From Notospermus geniculatus (Eukaryota; Nemertea; Pilidiophora; Heteronemertea; Lineidae): DNA of 64,000 nucleotides. Positions 17,794 through 29,200 of this stretch are shown here, piece by piece. Location: positions 216,126 to 280,125 of the forward strand of contig NMRB01000778.1 of assembly GCA_002633025.1 (NCBI GenBank), in the 5' to 3' direction. Every line of letters begins with the position of its first letter. Within the stretch, counting starts at the first letter, position 1. Both the position numbers and the translations under genes were made by a program. The notes beneath the pieces are model-generated. The model did no database searches. It saw nothing but the letters and a program-made list of their open reading frames with translations, and was not told the DNA's origin.

Positions 17794-18510
17794 CCGAAGA
17801 TTTCTCAACGTGTTAAGTTGGACAGTTTTCATTCTAGTTATATAGTATTAGCATTTACAGATGTTCTGATATTGTTCCATGTTTGTACCAAAGATTTTCA
17901 GAGTTTTATGTCTAGGTTTGTGCATTGTGAGTAAAGCGGTTCTTAGCGCTCGCTCCCGATTTAGCTGCACGTATGAGAGCGAGGGTTAAGAACCACTGAT
18001 TGCTTCAGAATGATTCTTGTGCTTCGTGTGGTTGATTGAGGCAATCAGTTTGTAGTTGTATGTCTAGGCCTTGGCATGTTTGTGCTGCGATATGTGATAT
18101 CATCTCTTCTGAACCCTCTGTAGGCCTACACTATCTATACTGCTGTTATATCCTCTACTGCCAGTTCTGACTCACGAAGTCAATCTCCAATGTAGAGGTC
18201 AGACTGTTTCACCGAACAAGTGGAGCAAACCGACAACACGGAATGCCGTACCTCTGGGCTAGCGAGATTATCACGAAGTCAGACATGGTGTGCACACTTT
18301 TGCCAAAAGTGTAGGCCTAGCTCAGCAGCCATGCGGTGGTGCCCTGTACCGCAAATTTGTGTATCACATCACCAGCAAAGAAAAGTAACCATGATCTCAT
18401 ATTCAATCAACATTCTGTGTGTGATACTTGTGGTCCAATAGATACTAGTTTACATGTATATACACGATGTAATAGTCTTTGCAGCCTACATACCTGTGGC
18501 ACTCTGTTAA

Positions 18511-18749
18511 AGGAGTTAGACGCCGAAGTTGTAAACAAGCTGGTTTGTTTACAAATATGGTCGGCAAACTAGTTTTATTCCTTCGTGCAGGTGGCAGCAC
18601 CCGTGATCGTTAGACTGGTTCCCGGTCCGATGCAACTCACTCACGATATTCACGTCAGTACATATCACCGACAATAGGTGGCAGCACCGCAGGCGTCCGT
18701 GGATAGAGAACCAGTGAGTGAGTGTTTACAACTTCGGCGTCTAACTCCT
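18511..18749. mobile_element. piggyBac-like MITE with TTAA target duplication
   Basis: Perfect 27-bp terminal inverted repeats beginning aggagttagacgccgaagtt, flanked on both sides by TTAA (18507-18510 and 18750-18753). TTAA duplication is characteristic of piggyBac-type transposition. The 239 bp element is non-coding. Confidence 0.9.
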
Positions 18750-18752
18750 TTA

Positions 18753-18885
18753 AGCCTAGTTCATACTTTGATGCATGACCATCGGCGTGCAACGCGCGAT
18801 CCAAAATCTAGATGCCAACATAAGCCTAGTTCATTATGTCAGCGTCCAGATTTTGACCGTGCGTCGAAGTATGAACTAGGCCTTA
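18753..18885. mobile_element. Second foldback element abutting the TTAA MITE
   Basis: Inverted ends aagcctagttcatacttt and gaagtatgaactaggcctta, sharing the TTA/TTAA at the junction with the preceding element. Non-coding. Confidence 0.75.
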
Positions 18886-19456
18886 GGAGATTGGCATCGG
18901 AGTGCTGCAGGTATGTAGACAGCAAACATGGGAACCAGTCTAAGTTTGCTTGTCATTTGTTGCATTTTCGAGTTTCAGTCCAGGAAACCATCGCTCCTTT
19001 CAACGACATTTAACGTCAATATTAACATCTCCTTGCTTATATTTTTGTGACGTTTACATGTAAATTTGCATATATGTTGTATTTATTACAGATTTCATGC
19101 CAAATATGATAAGTAGATTAGCAAATTCGGAAATGGTAGCCACTCACGAATGTTTTATTAAACTATCTTAGGGAGTAACTTTTTTATTACAGTGTTCTAT
19201 ATCAATGCATTTAGATGTTATAGCTGACGAAGGTCTTCAAAACTCATCTGGACTTCACATTCAGTGTTTAGGTGCTCCAAAATTACCTTTCAATGTATTT
19301 AGTTTAATGTGATATATCGTCTAATATTTCTATTATTATTTCATCAATATCATTTAAACTATTATATTTATTGTCAAAGCCTTCCGGCTTGTTTTTATTG
19401 TAGTTGGTAATTTAGACCATTTTGTTCATTGTATTACTGATAATAGAGCTGTAAAG

Positions 19457-19790
19457 GCCTGTTTCCACTACAGCCAATTCCGCCGTGGTTTGCGACGAGC
19501 GGTGCGGTTTTCACACGGTTTTGGATAATCCTTCGATGGCGCAACAAAACATGGCGTGTCGATATCATAATGCCCTTATGAAAATCTTCATTTTACAATG
19601 GTAATTTCGAATGTTAAAGGACAGTTTACCATGGTATAGTTGGCTTTCACCATGGTAAACCTTCTTTTACCGTTCGAAATTACCATTCACCATGGTAAAA
19701 TGGAGAATATTTTTTATAAGGGTGCCTGTGAAAACTGCTCTGCTCACCACAAACCACAGCAATATCGCTGCCGAGTGGAAAAGGGTCTTC
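19457..19790. mobile_element. Nested foldback elements
   Basis: Outer arms at 19457 (tttccactacagcc, ccgtggtttgcgacgagc) and about 19735-19785 (gctcaccacaaaccacag). Inside lies a smaller element around 19594-19702, with arms ttttacaatggtaatttcga and its inverse and repeated accatggtaa words. Confidence 0.65.
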
Positions 19791-19871
19791 AGGCTGGTTT
19801 ACCACACATTCTGCGATTTCCTGTCGAGTCTTTGAAACTGTCCAGGAAATCTCTTTCCTTTGTGGTAACAG

Positions 19872-20114
19872 GTTGTAAAGTCTGGCAACACCTATCTTCG
19901 ACCTAATGGAATGCGGAAGTCATGTAATGTGGCAGAGCTTTGCGGTTTTAAATCATCCCTGTCGATCACTTGTGGTCGTTTCCGATTGTTCGTGTTGTCC
20001 ACCGGTGATTCAATAGCCGCATGTGATTAAAGGTCCGTGGAAAATCCAACGATCAATTTCCTAACTAATACGCATTCCATTAGGTCAAAGATAGATGTTG
20101 CCAGACTTTAAAGC
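19872..20114. mobile_element. Foldback MITE, ~243 bp
   Basis: The left arm gttgtaaagtctggcaacac continues into atcttcgacctaatggaatg. The right arm is its inverse with few mismatches. Non-coding. Confidence 0.85.
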
Positions 20115-20322
20115 TACTTCTTGTTGCAGTAGAATCGATAGTAATATATTGTTTAACGTTGCCTTTATTATTGTTGGTAATAAAGCCAGTTCATATTTGA
20201 CAAAATCATGTCTTACTTTCATTTATATCTGACTTTATCATTGCCAAAAAGTTCTACAACTCTGTTGGCTTTGATGGCACTGAAAGGGTGAACCAAACTT
20301 ATCAAACCTTTCGAAATCTTAT

Positions 20323-20402
20323 AGAAACCCTGTCACATAGGTATTCATTGGAAAGTACTCACTGAGAGCTTTCCAATGAGTACCTATGTGGCGGGTCTCA
20401 GA
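20323..20402. mobile_element. Short foldback element (copy 1)
   Basis: Arms built on cctgtcacataggtattcat and the inverse gagtacctatgtggcggg. A second copy lies at 27224-27301. Confidence 0.8.
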
Positions 20403-20809
20403 TACCGGTACCACTTTTTTTCAAAATATTTTTCATTTTTTGACAAAATGAAGGGCCTACCTTCGCAACGAAAGGGTTAAACTGTGAATGACACAGTGCA
20501 GAGTGATCTGAGTTAAGGCCTCATCTGATGACAAATCAATCATATTGTATCAGGCTTGCCTGTTGGACCAGACAAGAATAATGCAGTCAACTTAACAAAC
20601 CTCAAAATTCAGGACAGAAGAAAAACATACGAACGCTGCATTAATTTAAAAATTTTTATTCAATATTATTGTATAACAATGTTAGCAAGTACCGGTACGT
20701 ACATGTACATAAGACAGTTGATTATAATCTTTACATATATACAGACTTTGGTCAGCAAGACATAATTTTATGATCATTTTGAGTTGATGATGTTTTGCCT
20801 TTGGACTAA

Positions 20810-22072
20810 TGAAATGGCCAGGGCCATTGTGCTCACCTCTGTGATAAGTCTCCATGGTTAAGTGTGAAACTGTGACTCTCATGGTCAATGTTGAGGATCA
20901 GTACAGAAAAGTTAAAGCTGAACACCCCAAGAAGTATTTTATGATGTGATCAGTATTATCAGTCAATGACATAAACTCAGGTGATGGCACGTCCAGAAGG
21001 AGTACAATTTCTGAATACAATGAATACAAGTGGTATTTGTGAACAAAGTGCTTTCCTGTCTAGGTCACAGATGTCAAAAATTCTATTTTTCAAGATGGCC
21101 ACCTGGTGGCCACACGTGACGTTCGTTGGGACTGAAATTTTAGCAGGAATGTACAGGATACTTGCATAGATATTTAGACAACACTGAAACATCGTAACAT
21201 TTACTACCGATGAGATATGGCCAAAGTCAATTTTTCAAGATGGCCGCCTGGCAGCCATGTTGAAGTCCAATTGAACCGAAATTTGGCATATAACTAGACG
21301 GTACCAAGACACATATTTAGGCACGGTTAAAGCCTCCTAGCTACCCCTATTTATGAGGTGTGGGCCGAAGTCCATTTTTCAAGATGGCTCCCTGGCGGCC
21401 ATATTTGACGTCGAATCTCACTGAAATTTACCATATATTTATATGGTACCTAGATACATATTTTGACAACGTTAAAACATCCTACCTACTCCTATTTATA
21501 AAATGTGGGTCAAAGTCCATTTTTCAAGATGGCTTCCTGGCGGCCATATTTGAAGTCCGATCGGGTTGAAATTTGGTGCATTTGTGCAGGGTGCCTAGAT
21601 ATATCTTCACACCAAATCACAACACTCTATGTCAAATAGCCATGAAATGTGCCACCAAACAGTGAATTTTGAACTTTGACCTCTGTGACCTTGAAAAGTA
21701 GGTCAAATCAAAAACCCGGGATTTATGTGATGTAGTCTCATCAGAGGAACCCACCATAAAAGTTTCGTGGTTCTAGCTAACAGCGTTCAGGAGATACGGC
21801 CGAAAGAAGGTTTTCACAAAGCGCCCCCTACAGGCCAGAGTGTATAAGCAGCAGCGCTAAGTTTCGGTCCAGAGATAGTTTTTACCATAGGCTACCTGTA
21901 CACCAAATTTCAAGTTTCTAACCCAAGCGGTTTAGAAACGTGCCACCCATGTTAACGACGACGGACGACACCGGACGACGCCGGACGACACCGGACGACG
22001 CCGGACGACGACGGACGACGGACGACACACCATGGGAGAAGCTCACCTCACAGAGGTGAGCTAAAAATGTGT
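20810..22072 (+). repeat. Long non-coding interspersed repeat with GGCGGCCAT units
   Basis: Starts near ggccagggccattgtgctca and ends at gaagctcacctcacagaggt plus gagctaaaaatg, so the ends form a short inverted repeat around cacctctgtg. The interior has several ~130-150 bp units with ttcaagatggc and ctggcggccatatttgaag. Near the end is a cggacgac minisatellite (21955-22025). Shares sequence with 6620-7770. Confidence 0.75.
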
Positions 22073-22349
22073 ACACGATGTTGTATTTTATCATACCTCG
22101 ACCCACAAAACACCCCATCGTGACCACCCCTTCAATTCCTCTTTTCTGGTCTCTCCAACTGAGAAGTGCCTGAGGAAGACCCCGATTGGGGTCGAAAATT
22201 TGCAAGATTCTGGAAGTTGACTTCTTGATATTTTTCAATTCCTTATCATGATTGGACGATTGTTAACACCCGATTTATGGCCCAACCAAGTTTTATAAAC
22301 AATACTTTATTTGATATCATGACACAAATATTGAAGGAACTGAAGTTAT

Positions 22350-22505
22350 GGGCTGGGTTGCACAAAACTCATGTTAGCGCTAACTTGGGGTTAGTGCTAA
22401 CTTTATGTTAAATGATGTAAAAAGACAACATATTTTTACGTCATCTAACATAAAGTTAGCGCTAACACCAAGTTAGCGCTATCGTGAGTTTTATGCAACC
22501 AGCCC
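22350..22505. mobile_element. Foldback MITE, ~156 bp
   Basis: Arms gggctgggttgcacaaaact and the inverse gagttttatgcaaccagccc, each followed by gttagcgctaac-type words. Nearly the whole element folds back on itself. Confidence 0.88.
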
Positions 22506-24556
22506 ATGGTCTATTTTCATGATTCAGGAACTTCTGCTCTAGAACATGTACGTTAGTTGGGAAACTTTCAATGTATGGTCATGAGAACCGTGTTCCCGAG
22601 TTTAGACGGCTCAGAGCCTACTCCATGCATTAAATAACTTAGACGGCTCAGAGTCTACTCCATGCATTAAACATGTTAAATATCAAACTACTATCGTAAA
22701 TCAATTGCATAGTGGTGCAGTGTCGGTGCACACGTGTAACCTGAGACGCACAGCTATAGTTACGGGCTACAGCTACTGTTTTTAAGCAGGAACACTTCAA
22801 TTTCAAATCTGTCGGTCATGATATGATGTGGACTATGGAACTATCGAATTTGAGGTAAGATGCTACCACAGTCCTCATGTAGTTCATGAACAATCTGGAT
22901 GGAATTTACATATGTTTTGTGAAAATTTGGGTGGATTGAGAATTGGCTGAACATATCAAAATGTGTGCTGAATGAAATTGGTACATGATAAATGTAATGT
23001 TTGTGAAAAGGACCCTATAAGGCCGTGTGTCCATCGGCTGTTCCCTTGTTGCATGTTTCCTTGTTCCCTGTTCGCTTGTGACCTTGTGATGCATCAGAGA
23101 GAATGGACCGTTGATTGCTCACTGGTCGTTCCCATAAGGCCCAAGGCCAAGTCTCATTTTCCTAACGGCTCGGGTCCACGGAACAAGGGAACATGCCACA
23201 AGGGAATAGACTATGGATACTCGGCCTAAGACTCGTCAATGTGCACCCCCCCCCCCCACACTGTTCACACTCAAACCTAACAGCGACAATATACAGAGAT
23301 CGGCAGGCACAAAATACACTGATTACTATGACAAGGGTACAAGTATACTTACAAGGATAATACTGAAACTGTCGCGAGTTCTCTCTTTGTTACTGGTCAA
23401 AGACAAGTTATTCGGATTCAAAATAAACCTTGGACTTTAAAGTGAGCTTCAAATCCTGGTGGGAAGTTCTTCCACACTTGGACCCCCCTCTATCTTCCCT
23501 GCTCTAAGTCTTGGAATGTGCAGCCATGAAAAACTGAACGCACGAGAATTAACACGATCTGCTATTCTGTACCCCGGAAACTAACACTTCAACTAACATT
23601 TCAAACATCAAATGTGACCCTCGTAGCAAAACCAGATGCATGTCGCTCGTTGCTTGGCAGGTTGAGACCAAATGTTTGTCAGTTTCAATATTGTCTGTCT
23701 GTTATGAAATCTGAAATAATCTATTTCTTCCATTCTCTCCTGGTGTCATCTAAGTTCATTGCGGCTCACCTGAGCGACATGCGACTGGTTTTGCTGTGGA
23801 GGGTCACAAATTTTAACCTAAATGACAAACATTTTAACACACTATTGGTCTGACATAAGTTTTGTCGATTTCTACACTATCCATTCTAATATAAACTCGA
23901 ATCCCCACCCCATGTAACCTACGCAAGGCCAAATATGGCCGCCTATTCAATGACCTAATGAACATTTTAGGCCCAGAGCAGCCAGGGCGTGTCCAGTCTT
24001 CAAACTAGTACTACATTTAGGATGGCTTCAATGTTCAAGCTCGGCTTGAGGCAGGATTGAACAAACATTCTAAGATCACCTTTAAGTATCAAAATTCATG
24101 GACAGATATAAACTTCATGGATGGAATGATATTCAAAAATAGATTTTATGTCTCCTTACCTGGACGTGAAGTCGAATATTATTCTCTTAAAATTCAACAA
24201 GTTCTCTCAAAATTTACAAATGAATGCATCAGAAATTTACAGCGTCACCTTAGCTCACATGGATGGATCGGGACAATCATGCGTCTAAAAATACTTAGCA
24301 TGCACTGCATCTGTGAGATTTTTGAAATCATCCAGGATTTCTTTACGAAATAACAAACTAAAATTTTTTAGAAACTTACCTGTTGCAAAATGGTAGGAAA
24401 TGCCAATACCACCTAATGCCTACCAGAATAAGACTTCTACGAAACTTAAATTCATTCTAGAGAATAAATAGACAAGCCAGATTTCATTTATTCCATGCAA
24501 AGTTAAAGAATCGATAGAATGCGATACGACGACATCCTAAAAGGCGCTCCGCCACT
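22506..24556. other. No gene seen
   Basis: AT-rich sequence with a C11 run at 23249-23259 and short unsupported frames. A 98-codon frame at 24057-24353 has no splice or family evidence. Confidence 0.5.
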
Positions 24557-24557
24557 C

Positions 24558-24712
24558 GAGAACTTTCTCCTGCGAGTTGGCTCTCAAAGGGCAATCCACC
24601 TTTGTTAGTTTCCTTAGGAGGTCCACTGAAGGCCAATGACACAAACACTGCCCATAGCTTTCTATGGTTGATTTACCCATAGAGAGCTGAACTTTGACAG
24701 AAAACTCTCACG
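24558..24712. mobile_element. Foldback element of the GAGTTGGCTCTC family (copy 1)
   Basis: The left arm has gcgagttggctctcaaaggg and the right arm has cccatagagagctgaac. Related copies are at 41735-41893 and, as a single end, at about 34318-34365. Confidence 0.75.
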
Positions 24713-24920
24713 TTATCGACATGGACATCCGTCGATGCTGATATTATAAGATTCTATGATAGACGCACATTTCACCACCCCATGCAGGTCAGAAACGCCA
24801 ATGCTCTATGCTAAATTCACCCACAACTAGGCCCTTTGCAGACTTCCTTCAATACGAATAAGATGAGTACATTATACAGGCTGTGCAACAAGGTTTTGGG
24901 GACGCCCGGTAGTAAAGGTA

Positions 24921-25049
24921 AAGGCCTCCACACACTTGTGCATCTCATGAAGCACTTGGAAGCAAATCCTGTTACTTTCCGTGATGCTGCCTCCACGCAT
25001 GAGGCGCATCTGAAAACTGCATCGCAATCTGGACAAGTGTGTGGAGGCC
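24921..25049. mobile_element. Foldback element with AGGCCTCCACACACTTGT ends
   Basis: aggcctccacacacttgt at the left and its exact inverse acaagtgtgtggaggcct at the right. A relative occupies about 27603-27719. Confidence 0.85.
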
Positions 25050-26104
25050 TAAACACTGAGATCAATCAGCAGAAAATAGAAGTTTCGTCGTCGGGGCCTA
25101 TTCTAAAGGAAAACTCCCCCTATTGTCACACGGTGGAATTACAAATGGAATGGGTGAACTGTGATAAGGACGCGTTTTGGACCCCGGAAACCCTGTGAAG
25201 TTATCTCATCTTCAGCCTGGGAAAAACTGAAAAATCTCGGCACAGTCCCTAAACTAACGTTGAACTATTTATAGCAAACTCTCCGTGGTACAGAGAGTTG
25301 GACGTATTACGAACATATCTCTATAGAAAGCACCATGTACGATTGCATGCTACTTATATCAGCGCCACCTCGTGTCGACATACAACATTACCAAAATAAA
25401 TCCTCTTTCCCACCTCGGAGTTCACCGCCTCCACAGAATTGCTCAGGTTTTTTACAAACCTTTTATCCCACTTCGACTTTAAATTCCCCAATGAAAAATC
25501 GCGAACAGGAACTTCCATTCGCTAAATATGGAACATTGCCAGCACAACCACAAAACACCATTTGGCCCAATGAACTCAGATATCAGACCAAGTGCTGAAC
25601 CTCCGCTCAATCCCCCACGACTGTCCGACTCGGATGCCTCCACAAAATGACGTGCCGGCCCCGAACCCTGACGCATCTACACCTCACTTCTCCTGAAGTC
25701 TTTGTTATTGTCCACGTCAACCAGGGGGCGCTGGAGCCACCGGGCAGAACGTGCAAGCTCGTATAAACAATTGATATGTATTAAAATGCATTACAGCATT
25801 GTTGCCGTACTATTCTCCTCAGGGATATCTTCTCCATCCACACCAGGCACCAGTCCCCAAGTTTTTGAAATAAAACGTGTTTCAAAAACACAGATCTTTC
25901 ACCTTCGCCGGTCTTGCGGATATTGCCCGCCATTTATGAAAACTGCACCAAACCATCCACAATTTCTCAGATATCCCCTACATTCTCCCCCTTTCAACTC
26001 TTAATCTCTGGCAACATATTGAGCTCAGTTTTTTCGGTGGCTAGTCAAAAATGAGGAAGTCTTCTCCCCTAACATAACTGGAAGCACAAATAACGCACTC
26101 CTCT

Positions 26105-26233
26105 CTACACCCGTCGTATGTCCGCATAGTCCGTCCGATCGAAATCTTCTTGGATTTGAATCGGTTTCCGACTCCGCGGCCTGTCGTCGAAGTTCAAGTC
26201 GGCGTAGACCAGGCCCTCGAGGTTCTTCTTTTT
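26105..26233 (-). CDS. Ig receptor exon 11: ITIM/ITSM cytoplasmic tail and stop
   Basis: Acceptor tttctacctccag, then 42 codons and TAG. It starts KKKNLEG and contains LVYADLNF and RTDYADIRR, ending in V. Both tyrosine motifs lie in this one exon, so alternative splicing here would remove both together. The phase-0 entry agrees with the preceding exon. Confidence 0.88.
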   Translation of the reverse strand, partial: KKKNLEGLVYADLNFDDRPRSRKPIQIQEDFDRTDYADIRRV

Positions 26234-29200
26234 CTGGAGGTAGAAATAGATGGGATTAACACGTGGGCAGACTCGTAGTGGTCAAACCTGTGATTGGCCT
26301 CCAGCAAGTCAAACTGTTTATAGTTTCCAGTCTGGAGCTTATCCTGCCTCTGGCCTGTTCGTCCGCTGTTACTTGGAGACGAACGAAAATTCCAGCCAAT
26401 AGACTACGATTCTTGAATTCGCAGATTTGCACACTTCTGCGGAAATCTCAACCAGAACTCTGATCGGATAGCGGGTACCGTGAAACAATCCATGATTCAG
26501 CTACGGTCGAATCTGACACAGCTTTGAAGTCACTTTCGTGGGGTTCTCTGCGTCACGTCATTCAGTTTCAGACCGAGGTTATGGTTGAGATTTCGGCGGA
26601 AGTGCACACATCTTTGTCACTGACGTCAATTTGAGAACGGTCTATGCGCTAGCATTGCGTTTTCTGTGTATCTGGCTGGTGCTGCCACCTTCAAATTTAT
26701 CGGACCTACACAAGACTCGAATAAATGGGGAAAATTTGCCCATAGCTATGATGGAGTGTGTCATGAAAGGGTTTACAGGTGAACCCTGACCTTATTGCAA
26801 ACTCATGATTTATTTTTACATAATCTCTGTTCGTTCATCAGGGATTAGAACTTACCGGGTCCTCAGCGGGGTTGAAATTATCGTCCATATCAACGTCATA
26901 GCCTCCCATCGGGATGTTGTTGGCGTTGTTCGTCTCGCCTTTGAACTGCTCACTGCGGGAAAAATGACGCATTTAGAGAGATATTAGCGGCAGATATACA
27001 TGTAATTGCACAGGGACAAGAAGAGTGCTTGGGTTGTCAGGGTGGTGCAGTCCCCGCCTGCCACCAATGAGGCCACGGGTCCGATCCTCGGTCGTAGAAA
27101 GGGCAATCTCTCCTCGACATTGTTGGTACCTCCGAATACTCTGGTTTTCTTCTACATTTCGTATCATTGGGAAGTGCTCGCTGAGAACTTTCCAATAAAT
27201 GCCTATGTCCTTAGATCATACAGAAACCCTGTCACATAGGTATTCATTTGAAAGTGCTCACTGAGAGCTTTCCAATGAGTACCTATGTGACAGGGTTTCA
27301 GTGCCTTTCAAGCTTTTTTACATTTTTCCATTTTCAACAAAAGTGGCCGAGGCAGCGAGAAGGTTAAGGAGAATTCCTAATCTCTGAACAAATCTTACCC
27401 TTTCTCTACATTTTCCACTTCCTTTGCTTTCCTCTTCTTACAAATGATAACGACGACAATGATGATGATGATGAGGGCGGCCACGCCGCCGATCAGGCCT
27501 CCTATCAACCCAGCATTCACCGTGGCTACAAGACAAAACATCAACCGGGATGAGAAAACGAGGCAGATCAAAACATAGGAACAATCTCAACGAGTTTCTA
27601 AACATCTCCACACACTTGTCTGATTGTGGTGCCATTTCTGGATGCGTCCACTCAGCGTAGTGGAAAATAACAAAGGATTTACAAAGGAACAAGGTGTAAA
27701 ATGCACAGTGTGTGGAGGTCTGGTTATGATGACATTTGAATCCAACGTTTCTCGCAGAGGTCTCAAGTAATTTGCTCTCTAGGTTCCAAAATCCAGGCCT
27801 TTCCGTTTGACAGGTGCTAAAATGTGCATGCGCCTCGCAAACAGTAGAAATTCTACTGTTTGCAAGGCGTATGCACATTTTAGGGGCCGTCAAACGGAAA
27901 GGCCTGAAAATCCAAGACAGAAGCCGTCCAGGAACCTCAAGTTCTGCTCTCAGATTTGAGATTCGCCATTCTCGAATTGAGGAGAGAACTTTCCAAGCCC
28001 CGTTTACGGCAAGCAAGTTAGAAAACTAACGCCCCAAAGGGAAGAAATGATCCCAAAGTGCAGTAGCCACCACCATCACCTGAACTGTAACAAAATGCGA
28101 TGTCATTGTAAATGTACGATATAAGTCAGTTGATATTCTAGGCATTTGTTACAGTTGCTTTCAATAAGACATAGCATTTTGTTACAGCTGTACTCAACAA
28201 GACACAACTCGCGTTCTGCAGCAATCTGATCGTTGTTTATAGTTTTGACCACGAACCGTAGATGCTGATGGATAAAGATGAGCAAAAATGGAAAATTGTC
28301 TGTCTCTATGATTTGATGCGGTGAGAATCCTGCGTAGGCCTAACCTTCAATGATATGTAGGCCCTTTGATGGTAATAAACTTACAACTGCATTGTTCACA
28401 TTCTCGGCAGCAGCTCTGAACTAAAACAAGCAAAAAACGCACAAACGAAGAGACTGTGTTAGCTCTACAAGGACTGACGGACATGCAGCTTCAAAAATCA
28501 CTTCAGGAATTCAAACTGCAAAAATTACTGCGAGAAACGTTTCAATCGTATACAAGATGCTGCAAAAATGCCTCATCAGCTGTAGCACTGCTGCAAATAT
28601 GCACTATGTATGCATCAAAACTGCTCCTACAAGTGATTTTTCAGAATCCACCAGTCCGTGATATAAAAGCAACTTCCGCAAAAGTTAGTAACCTGTATCC
28701 ATGGTCTAATACAATGGATTCAATGCTGAAGGCAAGTGCTTGGTTAGTTTTGTTAGTACGACATAGGACTGCGTAAAACAACATATAACTCCCCAATACA
28801 CCACACCCAGGAGGGCTGACGACAAACAGAGGTTTAAAGAAACTTAATTGGAATCTCAGTTGGATGATTTCCGAAAATATCACTCCGTGTTATTTTCAGC
28901 AGTCCTGTTTTCATTTTGCAAATTTAATCTCATATGATGTGACAAGGGTTTGCACCACCCATGAGCTGAAGTAATCTTGGCACTGCAGGAACAGCGGGAG
29001 CTCTGATGGTCTTGACCCTAAAAAATATGCTAATTTTTACGCATGACGTCATTCTTTTTTAATGAGGTTGGTGGGGTGTGTAAGATCAAATGTGACACGC
29101 TCCAGCAAAAGTTGGCACATGACACAACGGAGGAGATCAGGAAAGGGTTAACGGCCTTACAACACAAAAGCAGAAATGTACGTCTCTGCAGGTTTACAAC

